DNA from: JAEUMG01 sp046349315
Lineage (GTDB): Bacteria; Pseudomonadota; Alphaproteobacteria; Rhizobiales; Aestuariivirgaceae
Reading direction: 5' to 3'
Length of the DNA: 9,080 nucleotides
NCBI GenBank assembly: GCA_046349315.1
Contig: JAXMCQ010000046.1
Span: forward strand, 1 to 9,080
Made by a program: the position numbers and the translations under genes. The notes beneath the pieces were generated by a model. That model worked only from the letters and a program-made list of their open reading frames with translations, did not search any database and was not told the origin of the DNA. Every line of letters starts with the position of its first letter. Position 1 is the stretch's first letter. Of the stretch, positions 1-5,958 are shown in pieces.

Positions 1-374
1 CCGACCGTGTCGCATTCCTGGAAGGCATCATTGCCGATGAGATGGGTCGGCACCTGGCCTGTCAGGCAGACCAACGGGATCGAATCCATGAGCGCGTCGG
101 TGAGGCCGGTCACCGCATTGGTGGCGCCGGGTCCTGATGTCACCAGCACGACGCCGGGGCGACCCGTCGAGCGGGCATAGCCTTCCGCCGCATGCGTCGC
201 GCCCTGCTCGTGGCGGACGAGAATGTGCTTCACCTTCTCCTGCTGGAAGATCTCGTCATAGATCGGCAGGACGGCGCCGCCCGGATAGCCGAACACATGC
301 TCGACCCCTTGGTCGGCCAGCGCCTTCAGCACGATTTCGGCGCCTGTCATCAACTCGCCCGAACTTCCAGCCAT
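1..374 (-). CDS. ilvI: Acetolactate synthase large (catalytic) subunit, N-terminal part
   Basis: This is the ThDP-dependent enzyme that condenses two pyruvates to acetolactate, or pyruvate with 2-oxobutyrate, in the first common step of valine, leucine and isoleucine synthesis. The 124 visible residues are the start of the ThDP pyrimidine-binding domain. They contain GAEIVLKALADQGVEHVFGY near residues 11-30, PGGAVLPIYDEI (31-42), and RHEQGATHAAEGYAR (54-68), where Glu56 matches the catalytic glutamate that activates ThDP. TSGPGATN (79-86) and PLVCLTGQVP (100-109) are also typical. I chose the ATG at 374 because GGAAGGA lies 8 bases upstream; an ATG at residue 9 is possible. The gene leaves the window at its left edge, and the regulatory subunit (ilvH/ilvN) would be expected beyond it. 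A peptide-coding leader with a terminator lies just upstream, so expression is probably attenuated. The choice between the names ilvI and ilvB is convention. Confidence 0.96.
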   Translation of the reverse strand, partial: MAGSSGELMTGAEIVLKALADQGVEHVFGYPGGAVLPIYDEIFQQEKVKHILVRHEQGATHAAEGYARSTGRPGVVLVTSGPGATNAVTGLTDALMDSIPLVCLTGQVPTHLIGNDAFQECDTV

Positions 375-382
375 CGTTCCGT

Positions 383-389
383 TCCTTCC
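383..389 (-). promoter_or_regulatory. Ribosome binding site of ilvI
   Basis: On the minus strand GGAAGGA ends 8 bases before the ATG at 374. It is the strongest purine-rich Shine-Dalgarno match upstream of this gene and favours this ATG over the internal one at residue 9. Confidence 0.6.
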
Positions 390-420
390 TTTTCCGCGAC
401 CCTCTAGTCCTCATTGAGGC

Positions 421-449
421 AATAAAAAAGGCCCCCGTCCGGGAGCCTT
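421..449 (-). terminator. Intrinsic terminator (attenuator) of the ilv leader
   Basis: The minus strand reads AAGGCTCCC, loop GGAC, GGGGGCCTT, a 9-bp stem (one G-T pair) at 428-449. It runs straight into six T at 429-424, then ATT. This is a textbook Rho-independent terminator. It sits 28 bases after the leader peptide stop codon and about 47 bases before the ilvI start, so it must act inside the ilvI 5' leader rather than at the end of a gene. That position is what an attenuator requires. Confidence 0.88.
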
Positions 450-477
450 GAGCGCGCACACCTGCTTTCGCGACAGC

Positions 478-531
478 TTATGCTGCCCCGGTGGCGCGCC
501 CTCCTACTACGAGAATGCTGATCATGCTCAT
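478..531 (-). CDS. ilvL: ilv leader peptide (17 aa)
   Basis: The translation is MSMISILVVGGRATGAA followed by TAA. Residues 4, 6, 7, 8 and 9 are Ile, Ile, Leu, Val, Val, so five of the first nine codons specify the amino acids whose synthesis the downstream gene starts. The stop codon lies 28 bases before the terminator stem. Such peptides sense charged tRNA supply by ribosome stalling and are not thought to have an enzymatic role. No convincing Shine-Dalgarno precedes the ATG at 531, and the best promoter places transcription start on that A, so translation may be leaderless. A second in-frame ATG at 525 is a possible alternative start and would keep all the regulatory codons. The gene symbol is by analogy with enterobacterial ilv leaders. 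Confidence 0.85.
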   Translation of the reverse strand: MSMISILVVGGRATGAA

Positions 532-538
532 GAGGGGC

Positions 539-567
539 TTTCTATGAAGCTCACGGCCAAAGGTCAA
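539..567 (-). promoter_or_regulatory. Promoter of the ilv leader and ilvI
   Basis: The minus strand carries TTGACC (567-562), a 17-base spacer, and TAGAAA (544-539). Seven bases separate the end of the -10 box from the A of the leader peptide ATG at 531, the usual distance to a transcription start. The -35 matches the consensus at five of six positions and the spacing is ideal; the -10 is fair. The leader and terminator downstream make a promoter here necessary. Confidence 0.62.
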
Positions 568-586
568 GCCCCCCGCCGGAACAGGG

Positions 587-1903
587 CTAATATTCTTCAC
601 TTCCCCGCCACATGTCCCAGGCATTCCTGACCCTCACCCCCACATCGAGGAAGGGCCGCGGCGGCAGCGGCTCCGGCTTGCCCAGTTCGTCCATGTCGGC
701 GATCAGAGGGTTGTCAACCTCGCAGGCAAGATCGGCGACGAGCAGTCCGGCGATCGTCGCCTTGGTGATCCCCACCGCGTTACAGCACACCGCCGACCAG
801 ACATTGTCGTCGATCTTGCCGAAGCCAGGCGCGTTGTTGCGCGACAGGCAGACATAGCCCGTCCAGGTGTGCTCGATCGTCACCTCGGGCAGCATCGGGA
901 AGCGCCCGCGCAGCACCTTCTCATGCGCGGCCCGCACCGCCTCCAATTCGCCTTCCGGCGCCAGTTGCGACGGGCAATAGCGTAGGAGATAACGGATCAT
1001 GATGCGCCGGTCGGTCGTGTAGCGCATCGTCGTCGACACGAACGCATTGACCGGCGTCACGCCCCAGGGCTCGACCCCGCCGAGCGCCTGGTGCTCTTTC
1101 TCGGTCAGGGGCCGCGTCAGGCTCGCATGCGCCGAGAATGGCAGGAGATGCCGCTTCCAGAATCCGAACTTCGGCGCATGGCCGTTGACCGCGAGGATCA
1201 TGCGTGGCGCCCTGACGATCGCCCTCGGCGTCCTGAGGCTGATGCCGCCATCACACATGAATTCGAGGACCGGGCTGTGCTCATGCACCGTCACATTCTC
1301 CGATAGTGTATCGGCAAGCCCGCGCGTGAGTGCCGCCGGATTCACCAGCACATCGCCCGGCGTATAGACCGATGCGTGGTAATAGGAGGTGCCGAGCGCC
1401 GTCGCCGTCGCGGCGCGATCGAGGATGCGATGCGGCTCTTCCAGTGTCTTCAGCATGTCGATGAACGGTGCCAGCATCTCGGCTTCGCCGCGCGGCGTCA
1501 CCGCCGCGTGATACTTCCCCGCCCGGCTCCAGTCGCAAGCGATGCCGTGCTCTTCGACGATCCCTTCGAGATACTTCAGCGCCGTCCGCGACAGGCGCAA
1601 ATGTGCATGCGCAACGGAAAGATCGTCCTGCGCGCTGCCGACCACATGCGGCAGGTCGATGCCGAAGCCCGAATTGCGGCCGCTGGCATTTTCCCCTGCC
1701 TCCAATGCTTCGAGCACGATGATGCGGTCATTGGGCGCGTTCTCGGCAAGCCGGCGCGCCGCAGCAAGCCCTGCATAACCGGCGCCGACCACCACCCAGT
1801 CGGCCGTCTCGTCTTCCTTCAACGGCATATGCACCTTGCGCCCGGGCAGGATGCGGCTCCAGCCATTGCTGTGATCGCGCTTGGGAAGATCGAGGATGTG
1901 CAT
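587..1903 (-). CDS. FAD-dependent oxidoreductase of the DAO (PuuB-like) family
   Basis: This is a 438-residue flavoprotein of the D-amino-acid oxidase fold, which oxidises C-N bonds of amines or amino acids; its substrate is unknown. A tail of about 35 residues precedes the Rossmann dinucleotide motif GAGYAG at 40-45. The second strand ends in VLEA with an acidic residue near 65, and GRNSGFG at 75-81 is the conserved flavin-contact loop of this family. The C-terminal region has HTWTGYVCLSRNNAPGFG and CCNAVGITKAT, which fit the usual FAD-binding end. Length and the N-terminal tail resemble gamma-glutamylputrescine oxidase (PuuB) relatives. The start ATG shares one base with the stop codon of the upstream cupin gene (TGATG), so the two are probably translationally coupled and work together. 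No signal peptide is seen, so it is likely cytoplasmic. The family is secure; the reaction is not. Confidence 0.88.
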   Translation of the reverse strand: MHILDLPKRDHSNGWSRILPGRKVHMPLKEDETADWVVVGAGYAGLAAARRLAENAPNDRIIVLEALEAGENASGRNSGFGIDLPHVVGSAQDDLSVAHAHLRLSRTALKYLEGIVEEHGIACDWSRAGKYHAAVTPRGEAEMLAPFIDMLKTLEEPHRILDRAATATALGTSYYHASVYTPGDVLVNPAALTRGLADTLSENVTVHEHSPVLEFMCDGGISLRTPRAIVRAPRMILAVNGHAPKFGFWKRHLLPFSAHASLTRPLTEKEHQALGGVEPWGVTPVNAFVSTTMRYTTDRRIMIRYLLRYCPSQLAPEGELEAVRAAHEKVLRGRFPMLPEVTIEHTWTGYVCLSRNNAPGFGKIDDNVWSAVCCNAVGITKATIAGLLVADLACEVDNPLIADMDELGKPEPLPPRPFLDVGVRVRNAWDMWRGSEEY

Positions 1904-2247
1904 CAGGAAGCAGCGCTCACCTGGTGAATCGCATAGTGAACCAGCGCATGCTCGGCTTCATAGATGAGTTCGGTGCCGCTCGGGATCCACAGCGAATCCC
2001 GCGGACCCAATCGATGCGCCTTGCCGCTCGCATGAACAGTAAGCTCGCCTTCGAAAACGGTCAGCACTTCGTCATAGCTCGTGGTCCAAGGAATGCGTGC
2101 GCCGTCCATGCGGGCAAAGCCTGTGCCCAGTTCCGTCCCCTCGCGCGCACCCACCGTCTCGCCGACCTTGCAGACATCGCCGTGCTCGAAGCGCGGCACG
2201 AAGGCAATGTCGTTGAACGCGATGATTTTCACGCTTGCTTTGCTCAT
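1903..2247 (-). CDS. Small cupin-domain protein (EutQ-like)
   Basis: This is a 114-residue single-domain cupin resembling the C-terminal part of the ethanolamine-utilization protein EutQ. The signature is TTSYDEVLTVFEGELTVHASG at about residues 55-75, followed by a turn and GPRDSLWIPSGTELIY (81-96), which correspond to cupin motifs 1 and 2. The two His residues of the usual motif-1 metal site are not present: the segment reads SYDE. A metal-dependent oxygenase role therefore looks unlikely, and a binding, sensing or isomerase-type role is open. It is the first gene of a two-gene unit; its TGA overlaps the ATG of the FAD oxidoreductase by one base. No clear Shine-Dalgarno precedes the ATG at 2247. 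The family call is firm. A function in amine catabolism is inferred only from the partner. Confidence 0.83.
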   Translation of the reverse strand: MSKASVKIIAFNDIAFVPRFEHGDVCKVGETVGAREGTELGTGFARMDGARIPWTTSYDEVLTVFEGELTVHASGKAHRLGPRDSLWIPSGTELIYEAEHALVHYAIHQVSAAS

Positions 2248-2253
2248 GATTCA

Positions 2254-2282
2254 AGATCGGAGAACACCAAGCCCCGTGTCAA
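2254..2282 (-). promoter_or_regulatory. Possible promoter of the cupin/oxidoreductase unit
   Basis: The minus strand has a perfect TTGACA (2282-2277), a 17-base spacer and a weak -10, CGATCT (2259-2254); GATCTT with an 18-base spacer is the alternative. The -35 lies on the miaA stop codon. Transcription would start within a base or so of the ATG at 2247, again suggesting a leaderless mRNA, in line with the lack of a Shine-Dalgarno. The -10 is poor, so read-through from miaA remains possible. Confidence 0.4.
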
Positions 2283-3148
2283 CCGTCTCGCCAGGCGGGT
2301 ATTTGATGCCGCCACCAGGTCAATTGCCGTTTGATGTAATGGCGCGTCGCCGTCTTGGCGGCGATCAATGCTTCTGCGAGCGCCGTCTCGCCGCGAAGAT
2401 GGGCGGCAAGTTCCGGAACGCCGATTGCCTTCATGGCCGGCAAAGCCGGATCAAGCTTGAGCGATAAGAGGTTCTTCACCTCTGCGAGCGCGCCTTGCTC
2501 CACCATCTGGTCCAGCCGCCGCTCGGCGCGCGCGTAAAGTTCATCGCGCGGAACCTCGATGAGGATGCGCTGCGCGGAAACGCCCGCCATGGGCGCAACC
2601 AGTTGCGCTTCGGCCTGCCATTCTTCGAGCGACCGCCCGGTCGCCTCCAGGACCTCGAGCGCCCGCACGATCCGCTGCCCGTCACCCGGTTTCAGGCGCC
2701 GTCCCTCGGCCTGATTCAGCTTCTCCAGAACGCCGTGTAAGTATATGGGACCTTTGGACAATAGTTCACCACGCCAGCGCTCGCGAATGGCCGGAGCAAT
2801 GGCCGGTATCGCGGCAAGTCCCTCCTCCAGTGCGCGGAAATAAAGACCCGTGCCGCCGACCACGACCGGAACCCGCTTTTCCTTCCATGCCGCATCGATC
2901 GCCGCACCGGCGTCCGCCAGCCATCGCGCCACCGAATAGCTCTCGGAAGCCGGAACATGCCCGTAAAGCCTGTGGGGGGCGATGGTCTCATCCGTCTCGG
3001 TCGGCCGCGCAGTCAGGATCCTGAGTTCGCGATAGACCTGCATCGCATCGGCGTTGATGATGACACCATTCATTTCACGCGCCATGGCGAGCGCCCGCGC
3101 CGACTTGCCGCTCGCGGTCGCGCCTGCAATAAGCACCGCACGTTTCAC
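2279..3148 (-). CDS. miaA: tRNA dimethylallyltransferase
   Basis: MiaA transfers a dimethylallyl group to N6 of A37 in tRNAs that read codons starting with U, the first step to ms2i6A. The protein has 289 residues, close to the family norm of about 300. The P-loop GATASGKS is at residues 9-16. INADAMQVYRELRILTARPT (31-50) holds the catalytic-type Asp34 and the conserved Q-x-Y. VVVGGTGLYFRALEEGLA is the substrate-site loop, DGQRIVRALEVLEATGRS lies in the middle, and TATRHYIKRQLTWWR is the C-terminal tRNA-binding signature. The reading frame stays open far upstream inside serB on the other strand, but homology begins at the P-loop. I chose GTG at 3148 (VKRAVLIAG); no in-frame ATG lies near it. 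The start is divergent from serB with 18 bases between the start codons. The stop overlaps a possible promoter for the next gene. Confidence 0.94.
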   Translation of the reverse strand: MKRAVLIAGATASGKSARALAMAREMNGVIINADAMQVYRELRILTARPTETDETIAPHRLYGHVPASESYSVARWLADAGAAIDAAWKEKRVPVVVGGTGLYFRALEEGLAAIPAIAPAIRERWRGELLSKGPIYLHGVLEKLNQAEGRRLKPGDGQRIVRALEVLEATGRSLEEWQAEAQLVAPMAGVSAQRILIEVPRDELYARAERRLDQMVEQGALAEVKNLLSLKLDPALPAMKAIGVPELAAHLRGETALAEALIAAKTATRHYIKRQLTWWRHQIPAWRDG

Positions 3149-3166
3149 AGGCGCCGCCGGTATTCG

Positions 3167-4039
3167 ATGCAATCCATTCTCGTCCTCATAGCAGCCCCTG
3201 GTAGCGGCGCAATCGATCACGATCTCGTTGCGCGCCTGAGCCGCGAGATCGGGAGCGAGGCCCGCTGGCTCGCTACGCGCGAAGCCGTGGAATTTCTCGT
3301 CTCGGAATCGCTCGACGAGGCCAAGATCCGAACCATGCTTGAACGTCGTCCCGTCGATATCGCCGTGGTCGGCACCCAAGGCCGGCGCAAGCGGCTTCTT
3401 ATCGCCGACATGGACTCGACCATGATCGGCCAGGAATGCATCGACGAACTTGGCATTCTTGCGGGCGTCGGCGATCGCATTAGCGATATCACCGCGCGCG
3501 CCATGCGCGGCGAACTCGACTTCGAAGCCGCCCTTAAGGAGCGCGTCGGCCTGATGCGCGGATTGCCGCGGCACGCACTGGCAACCGTTCTGTCAGACAG
3601 GATCACCTTCACGGCTGGCGGCCGCAGTTTGATCCAGACCATGCGCTCCCATGGCGCTTACACCGCATTGGTGTCAGGCGGTTTTGTCGAGTTCACCGGC
3701 TTTGTCACCGAGCGCCTCGGCTTTCACGAGCACCGCGCCAATGAATTTCTCTGGCACGAGGAGATGCTCACGGGCGAAGTCCGAGAGCCCATACTGGGTC
3801 GCGATGCGAAGGTCTCGGCTTTGCGCGAGCTATGCGCCCAGCTTGGAGTAACGCCAGCCGACGCGATCGCAGTGGGCGACGGCGCCAATGACATCCCGAT
3901 GCTTGAGGCTGCAGGCATGGGTGTGGCGCTTCATGCCAAGCCCAAAGTGCGCGAAGCCGCACCGATCCGGATCGACCACGGCGACCTCACCGCCCTGCTC
4001 TATCTTCAGGGCTACAGGCGCGAAGACTTCGTCGAGTAG
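3167..4039 (+). CDS. serB: Phosphoserine phosphatase
   Basis: SerB hydrolyses O-phosphoserine to serine, the last step of serine synthesis, in the cytoplasm. The 290-residue product has an N-terminal region of about 75 residues, often ACT-like in long SerB proteins, and then a HAD phosphatase domain. Motif I is DMDSTMIGQECIDE, with nucleophile Asp81 and acid/base Asp83. Motif II is SGGF at 170-173, the conserved Lys is in GRDAK near 215, and motif III is GDGANDIPML at 237-246. I chose the ATG at 3167 because a longer upstream extension of the frame would run through miaA on the opposite strand and shows no family similarity. No clear Shine-Dalgarno is visible. This is the only plus-strand gene in the window. 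It converges on degP across a palindromic repeat that may end both transcripts. Confidence 0.96.
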   Translation: MQSILVLIAAPGSGAIDHDLVARLSREIGSEARWLATREAVEFLVSESLDEAKIRTMLERRPVDIAVVGTQGRRKRLLIADMDSTMIGQECIDELGILAGVGDRISDITARAMRGELDFEAALKERVGLMRGLPRHALATVLSDRITFTAGGRSLIQTMRSHGAYTALVSGGFVEFTGFVTERLGFHEHRANEFLWHEEMLTGEVREPILGRDAKVSALRELCAQLGVTPADAIAVGDGANDIPMLEAAGMGVALHAKPKVREAAPIRIDHGDLTALLYLQGYRREDFVE

Positions 4040-4057
4040 AGCCGTACACCGCATTTC

Positions 4058-4173
4058 ACCCTCGCCCTTGTGGGGAGGGTTGGGGTGGGGGTTGCGATGA
4101 TCTCTCATACGGCCAGAATTACTTCAAAGGTCTTCACGACCCCCCACTCTTTATCCCTCCCCACAAGTGGGAG
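4058..4173. repeat. Paired inverted copies of a palindromic intergenic repeat
   Basis: Two GC-rich units face each other between convergent serB and degP. The segment 4061-4079 matches the reverse complement of 4155-4173 at 17 of 19 positions. The similarity continues inward as the G-rich tail GGGTGGGGG near 4082-4091 against the C-run near 4140-4148. Each unit is itself palindromic; the right one is CTCCCCACAAGTGGGAG (4157-4173). About 48 bases lie between the arms. The same family of small repeat, whose spurious translation reads NPPHKGEG, is scattered through Rhizobiales genomes as far as I recall. It could fold as a large hairpin and act as a two-way terminator, but it has no long T-run. 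Confidence 0.75.
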
Positions 4174-4188
4174 AGACATAACTGGCCC

Positions 4189-5679
4189 TCAACCCTTCTT
4201 GATCTTCACCGCGATGAATCGCATTTCGCCCTGCTTGCCGCCTTTGGACACGAGCAGCAGAACGGAATTCTTGCCCCCCTTTTCGGCTTCTTTCACGCGG
4301 GCATCGACATCGCCGGGCGAGGCGACTTCCTTCTCGCCGGCTTCGGTGATCACATCGCCGGCCTCGATACGCTTCTCGGCCGCGGCACTTTCGGATTCGA
4401 CCGCCGTCACGACCGCACCCTCGACATTTTCGTCGATTCCGAACTGGCGGCGCGCCTCATCGTCGAGCGGAGCCAGCGTCATGCCCAGTGTCTTGATGAT
4501 TCCATCATCGCCCGCCGACGTCTGCGTCGCGGCGATCTTTTCGCCATCCTCGAGACGGCCGACCACTGCCACGACCGCGACTTCCTTGCCTTTCCGCATC
4601 ACCTTGACCGGGACGGTGGATCCGACCGGCGTATCGGCGACGATGCGCGGCAGATCCTTCATCTCCACAACTGGCTTGCCGTTGAACTCGATGATGACGT
4701 CGCCCGCCTCGATGCCGGCCTTCTCGGCGGGACCTGTCGGCGTCACATCGGCGACAAGCGCGCCGCGCTGTTTGCCGAGGCTCAGGCTCTCGGCAATATC
4801 ATCGGTCACCGACTGAATGCGAACGCCCAGCCAGCCGCGGCGCGTCTCGCCGAACTGCATGAGCTGGTCGATGACGCCCTTTGCGGTCGCTGCCGGAACC
4901 GAGAAGCCGATGCCGACCGAGCCGCCCGAAGGCGAATAGATCGCCGTGTTGATGCCGACCACGTCGCCGGCCAGGTTGAACAATGGGCCGCCGGAATTGC
5001 CCTTGTTGATGGCGGCATCCGTCTGGATGAAATCGTCATAGGGTCCGGCATTGATGTCGCGGTTGCGCGCCGAGACGATGCCGAGTGAAACCGATCCGCC
5101 AAGTCCGAAGGGATTGCCGATCGCCAGTACCCAGTCGCCGACCCGCAAGGCATCAGAATTTCCGAACTTCACGACCGGAAGGGGCGAGTCCGGCTTCACG
5201 CGCAGGACTGCAAGATCGGTCTTGGCGTCGCGCCCGACGAGTTCGGCCTTGAGAACCGTCCCATTCTGGAAGTGAACCTCGATGTTCTCGGCCTTCTCGA
5301 TCACGTGATTGTTCGTCACGATGACGCCATTGGCGTCGATGACGAAGCCTGATCCCATGGAATTGACGTTGCGCCGCGGCGCCGACGGTCCTTCCCCGCC
5401 CTGCTGGCGCTTCTTGAAGAAGTCATCGAAGAATTCGCGGAACGGCGAGTTGGGTCCCAAATCGGGCATCGGAATGGCGTCCACGCCGCTGTCGCCGTCC
5501 ACCTCCTGCGTGACCGATATCTCGACGACCGCCGGCAGCAATCGCTCGGCAAGATTGGCGATCGACGGCAGTTCCTGTGCTCCGCCCGGATGGACCGCCA
5601 CTGGCGAAATCAGAAGCAGGCCGGCGGCTACGGCTCCAAATGCCAGCCTCTTGGCCTCACGAAGCTTCCGTCCTGTCAT
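4189..5679 (-). CDS. degP: Periplasmic serine protease/chaperone, DegP/HtrA family (Do-like)
   Basis: This protease degrades or refolds damaged envelope proteins. The 496-residue product starts with a signal peptide: KLREAKR, a hydrophobic stretch FGAVAAGLLLISPVAV, and probable cleavage near GGAQ-E at about residue 35. The trypsin-like domain carries the full triad: His125 in TNNHV, Asp155 in KTDLAVL and Ser229 in GNSGGP. Two PDZ domains follow, about 281-374 and 393-488; GWLGVRIQSV opens the first and AGIEAGDVIIEFNGKPV is its core. An upstream in-frame ATG exists at 5715, but AGGAG lies 7 bases before the ATG at 5679 and the signal peptide is normal from there. It is the last gene of the hflK-hflC-DUF2065 cluster, 78 bases after its neighbour. 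I see no convincing promoter in that gap. MucD is another name in use. Confidence 0.95.
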   Translation of the reverse strand: MTGRKLREAKRLAFGAVAAGLLLISPVAVHPGGAQELPSIANLAERLLPAVVEISVTQEVDGDSGVDAIPMPDLGPNSPFREFFDDFFKKRQQGGEGPSAPRRNVNSMGSGFVIDANGVIVTNNHVIEKAENIEVHFQNGTVLKAELVGRDAKTDLAVLRVKPDSPLPVVKFGNSDALRVGDWVLAIGNPFGLGGSVSLGIVSARNRDINAGPYDDFIQTDAAINKGNSGGPLFNLAGDVVGINTAIYSPSGGSVGIGFSVPAATAKGVIDQLMQFGETRRGWLGVRIQSVTDDIAESLSLGKQRGALVADVTPTGPAEKAGIEAGDVIIEFNGKPVVEMKDLPRIVADTPVGSTVPVKVMRKGKEVAVVAVVGRLEDGEKIAATQTSAGDDGIIKTLGMTLAPLDDEARRQFGIDENVEGAVVTAVESESAAAEKRIEAGDVITEAGEKEVASPGDVDARVKEAEKGGKNSVLLLVSKGGKQGEMRFIAVKIKKG

Positions 5680-5686
5680 CTTCGAT

Positions 5687-5691
5687 CTCCT
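5687..5691 (-). promoter_or_regulatory. Ribosome binding site fixing the degP start
   Basis: AGGAG on the minus strand ends 7 bases before the ATG at 5679. The upstream candidate starts at 5715 and 5700 have no comparable site, which is why the shorter protein is preferred. Confidence 0.6.
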
Positions 5692-5757
5692 GTCCGTCAT
5701 CCGGTCCCGACTCAAGCGCGACCCGGCTTCATGCGCAAGAATCTTGGCTTCACAATG

Positions 5758-5958
5758 TCATGAACTCGCAAGCACGACCCGTACCAGCCATACCACGAAA
5801 ACACCGATCCCGATCGCCGCAACACCCCCGACGCGCAACGCATCGTCGGGTATCTCCTGTATTTGCAGCATAAGCTGCTTCAGCTTTCCCGGCGCACTCG
5901 CATAGAGCAGGCCTTCAATGACCAGCACCAGCCCCAGGGCTGTTGCAAACTCGATCAT
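5758..5958 (-). CDS. DUF2065 small membrane protein (YjeT-like)
   Basis: This 66-residue protein has two predicted membrane helices, about residues 3-19 (starting EFATALGLVLVIEGLLYA) and 42-62 (VGGVAAIGIGVFVVWLVRVV). They are joined by a polar loop with KLKQLMLQIQEIPDDALR. The pattern matches the DUF2065 family, which is often found beside hflC in proteobacteria; its function is unknown. The start codon overlaps the hflC stop as ATGA and there is no clear Shine-Dalgarno, so translation probably depends on ribosomes finishing hflC. The position suggests an accessory role with HflKC, which is inference only. Confidence 0.88.
   Translation of the reverse strand: MIEFATALGLVLVIEGLLYASAPGKLKQLMLQIQEIPDDALRVGGVAAIGIGVFVVWLVRVVLASS

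Larger units (their letters stand above)
421..531 (-). promoter_or_regulatory. ilv transcription attenuator leader RNA
   Basis: The predicted leader transcript starts near 531 and ends in the T-run near 424, giving an attenuated RNA of about 108 nt. It encodes a short peptide rich in Ile, Leu and Val and ends in an intrinsic terminator. A candidate antiterminator pairs CCGGGGCAGC (482-491), which lies inside leader codons 14-17, with GCTCCCGG (439-446), which is the ascending arm of the terminator: 8 base pairs with a 2-base bulge. A ribosome stalled at the Ile/Leu/Val codons would leave 482-491 free and block termination. A ribosome reaching the stop codon would cover it and allow termination. 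A second possible long stem pairs 493-506 with about 450-462. The elements are seen in the sequence; the switching logic is inferred from classical attenuation. Confidence 0.82.

Noticed and set aside
137..451. Plus-strand frames across the ilvI start and terminator
   Set aside because: They are antisense to ilvI and its attenuator, and their Arg/Pro/Ser-rich composition is that of shadow frames.
568..593. A weak inverted repeat (AGCCC/GGGCT) after the oxidoreductase gene as a terminator
   Set aside because: Only five paired bases, a large loop and no T-run; it overlaps the ilv promoter -35 region and cannot be supported as a terminator.
1376..1927. A 183-codon plus-strand frame opposite the FAD oxidoreductase
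   Set aside because: It is a shadow of the oxidoreductase gene with no start signal or domain.
2957..3166. A 70-codon extension of serB upstream of the ATG
   Set aside because: It lies antisense to miaA coding sequence and is rich in Arg and Pro with no SerB similarity.
3149..3574. A 142-codon extension of miaA upstream of the GTG
   Set aside because: It runs antisense to the serB catalytic domain and has no MiaA similarity; the family begins just before the P-loop.
4070..4816. A 248-codon plus-strand frame opposite degP, starting in the repeat
   Set aside because: It is Ser/Thr/Pro-rich antisense translation of degP that begins within the palindromic repeat.
5680..5757. A separate promoter for degP in the gap after DUF2065
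   Set aside because: I looked for -35/-10 pairs and heat-shock or envelope-stress type motifs and found only poor matches (for example TTGTGA with ATGAAG).
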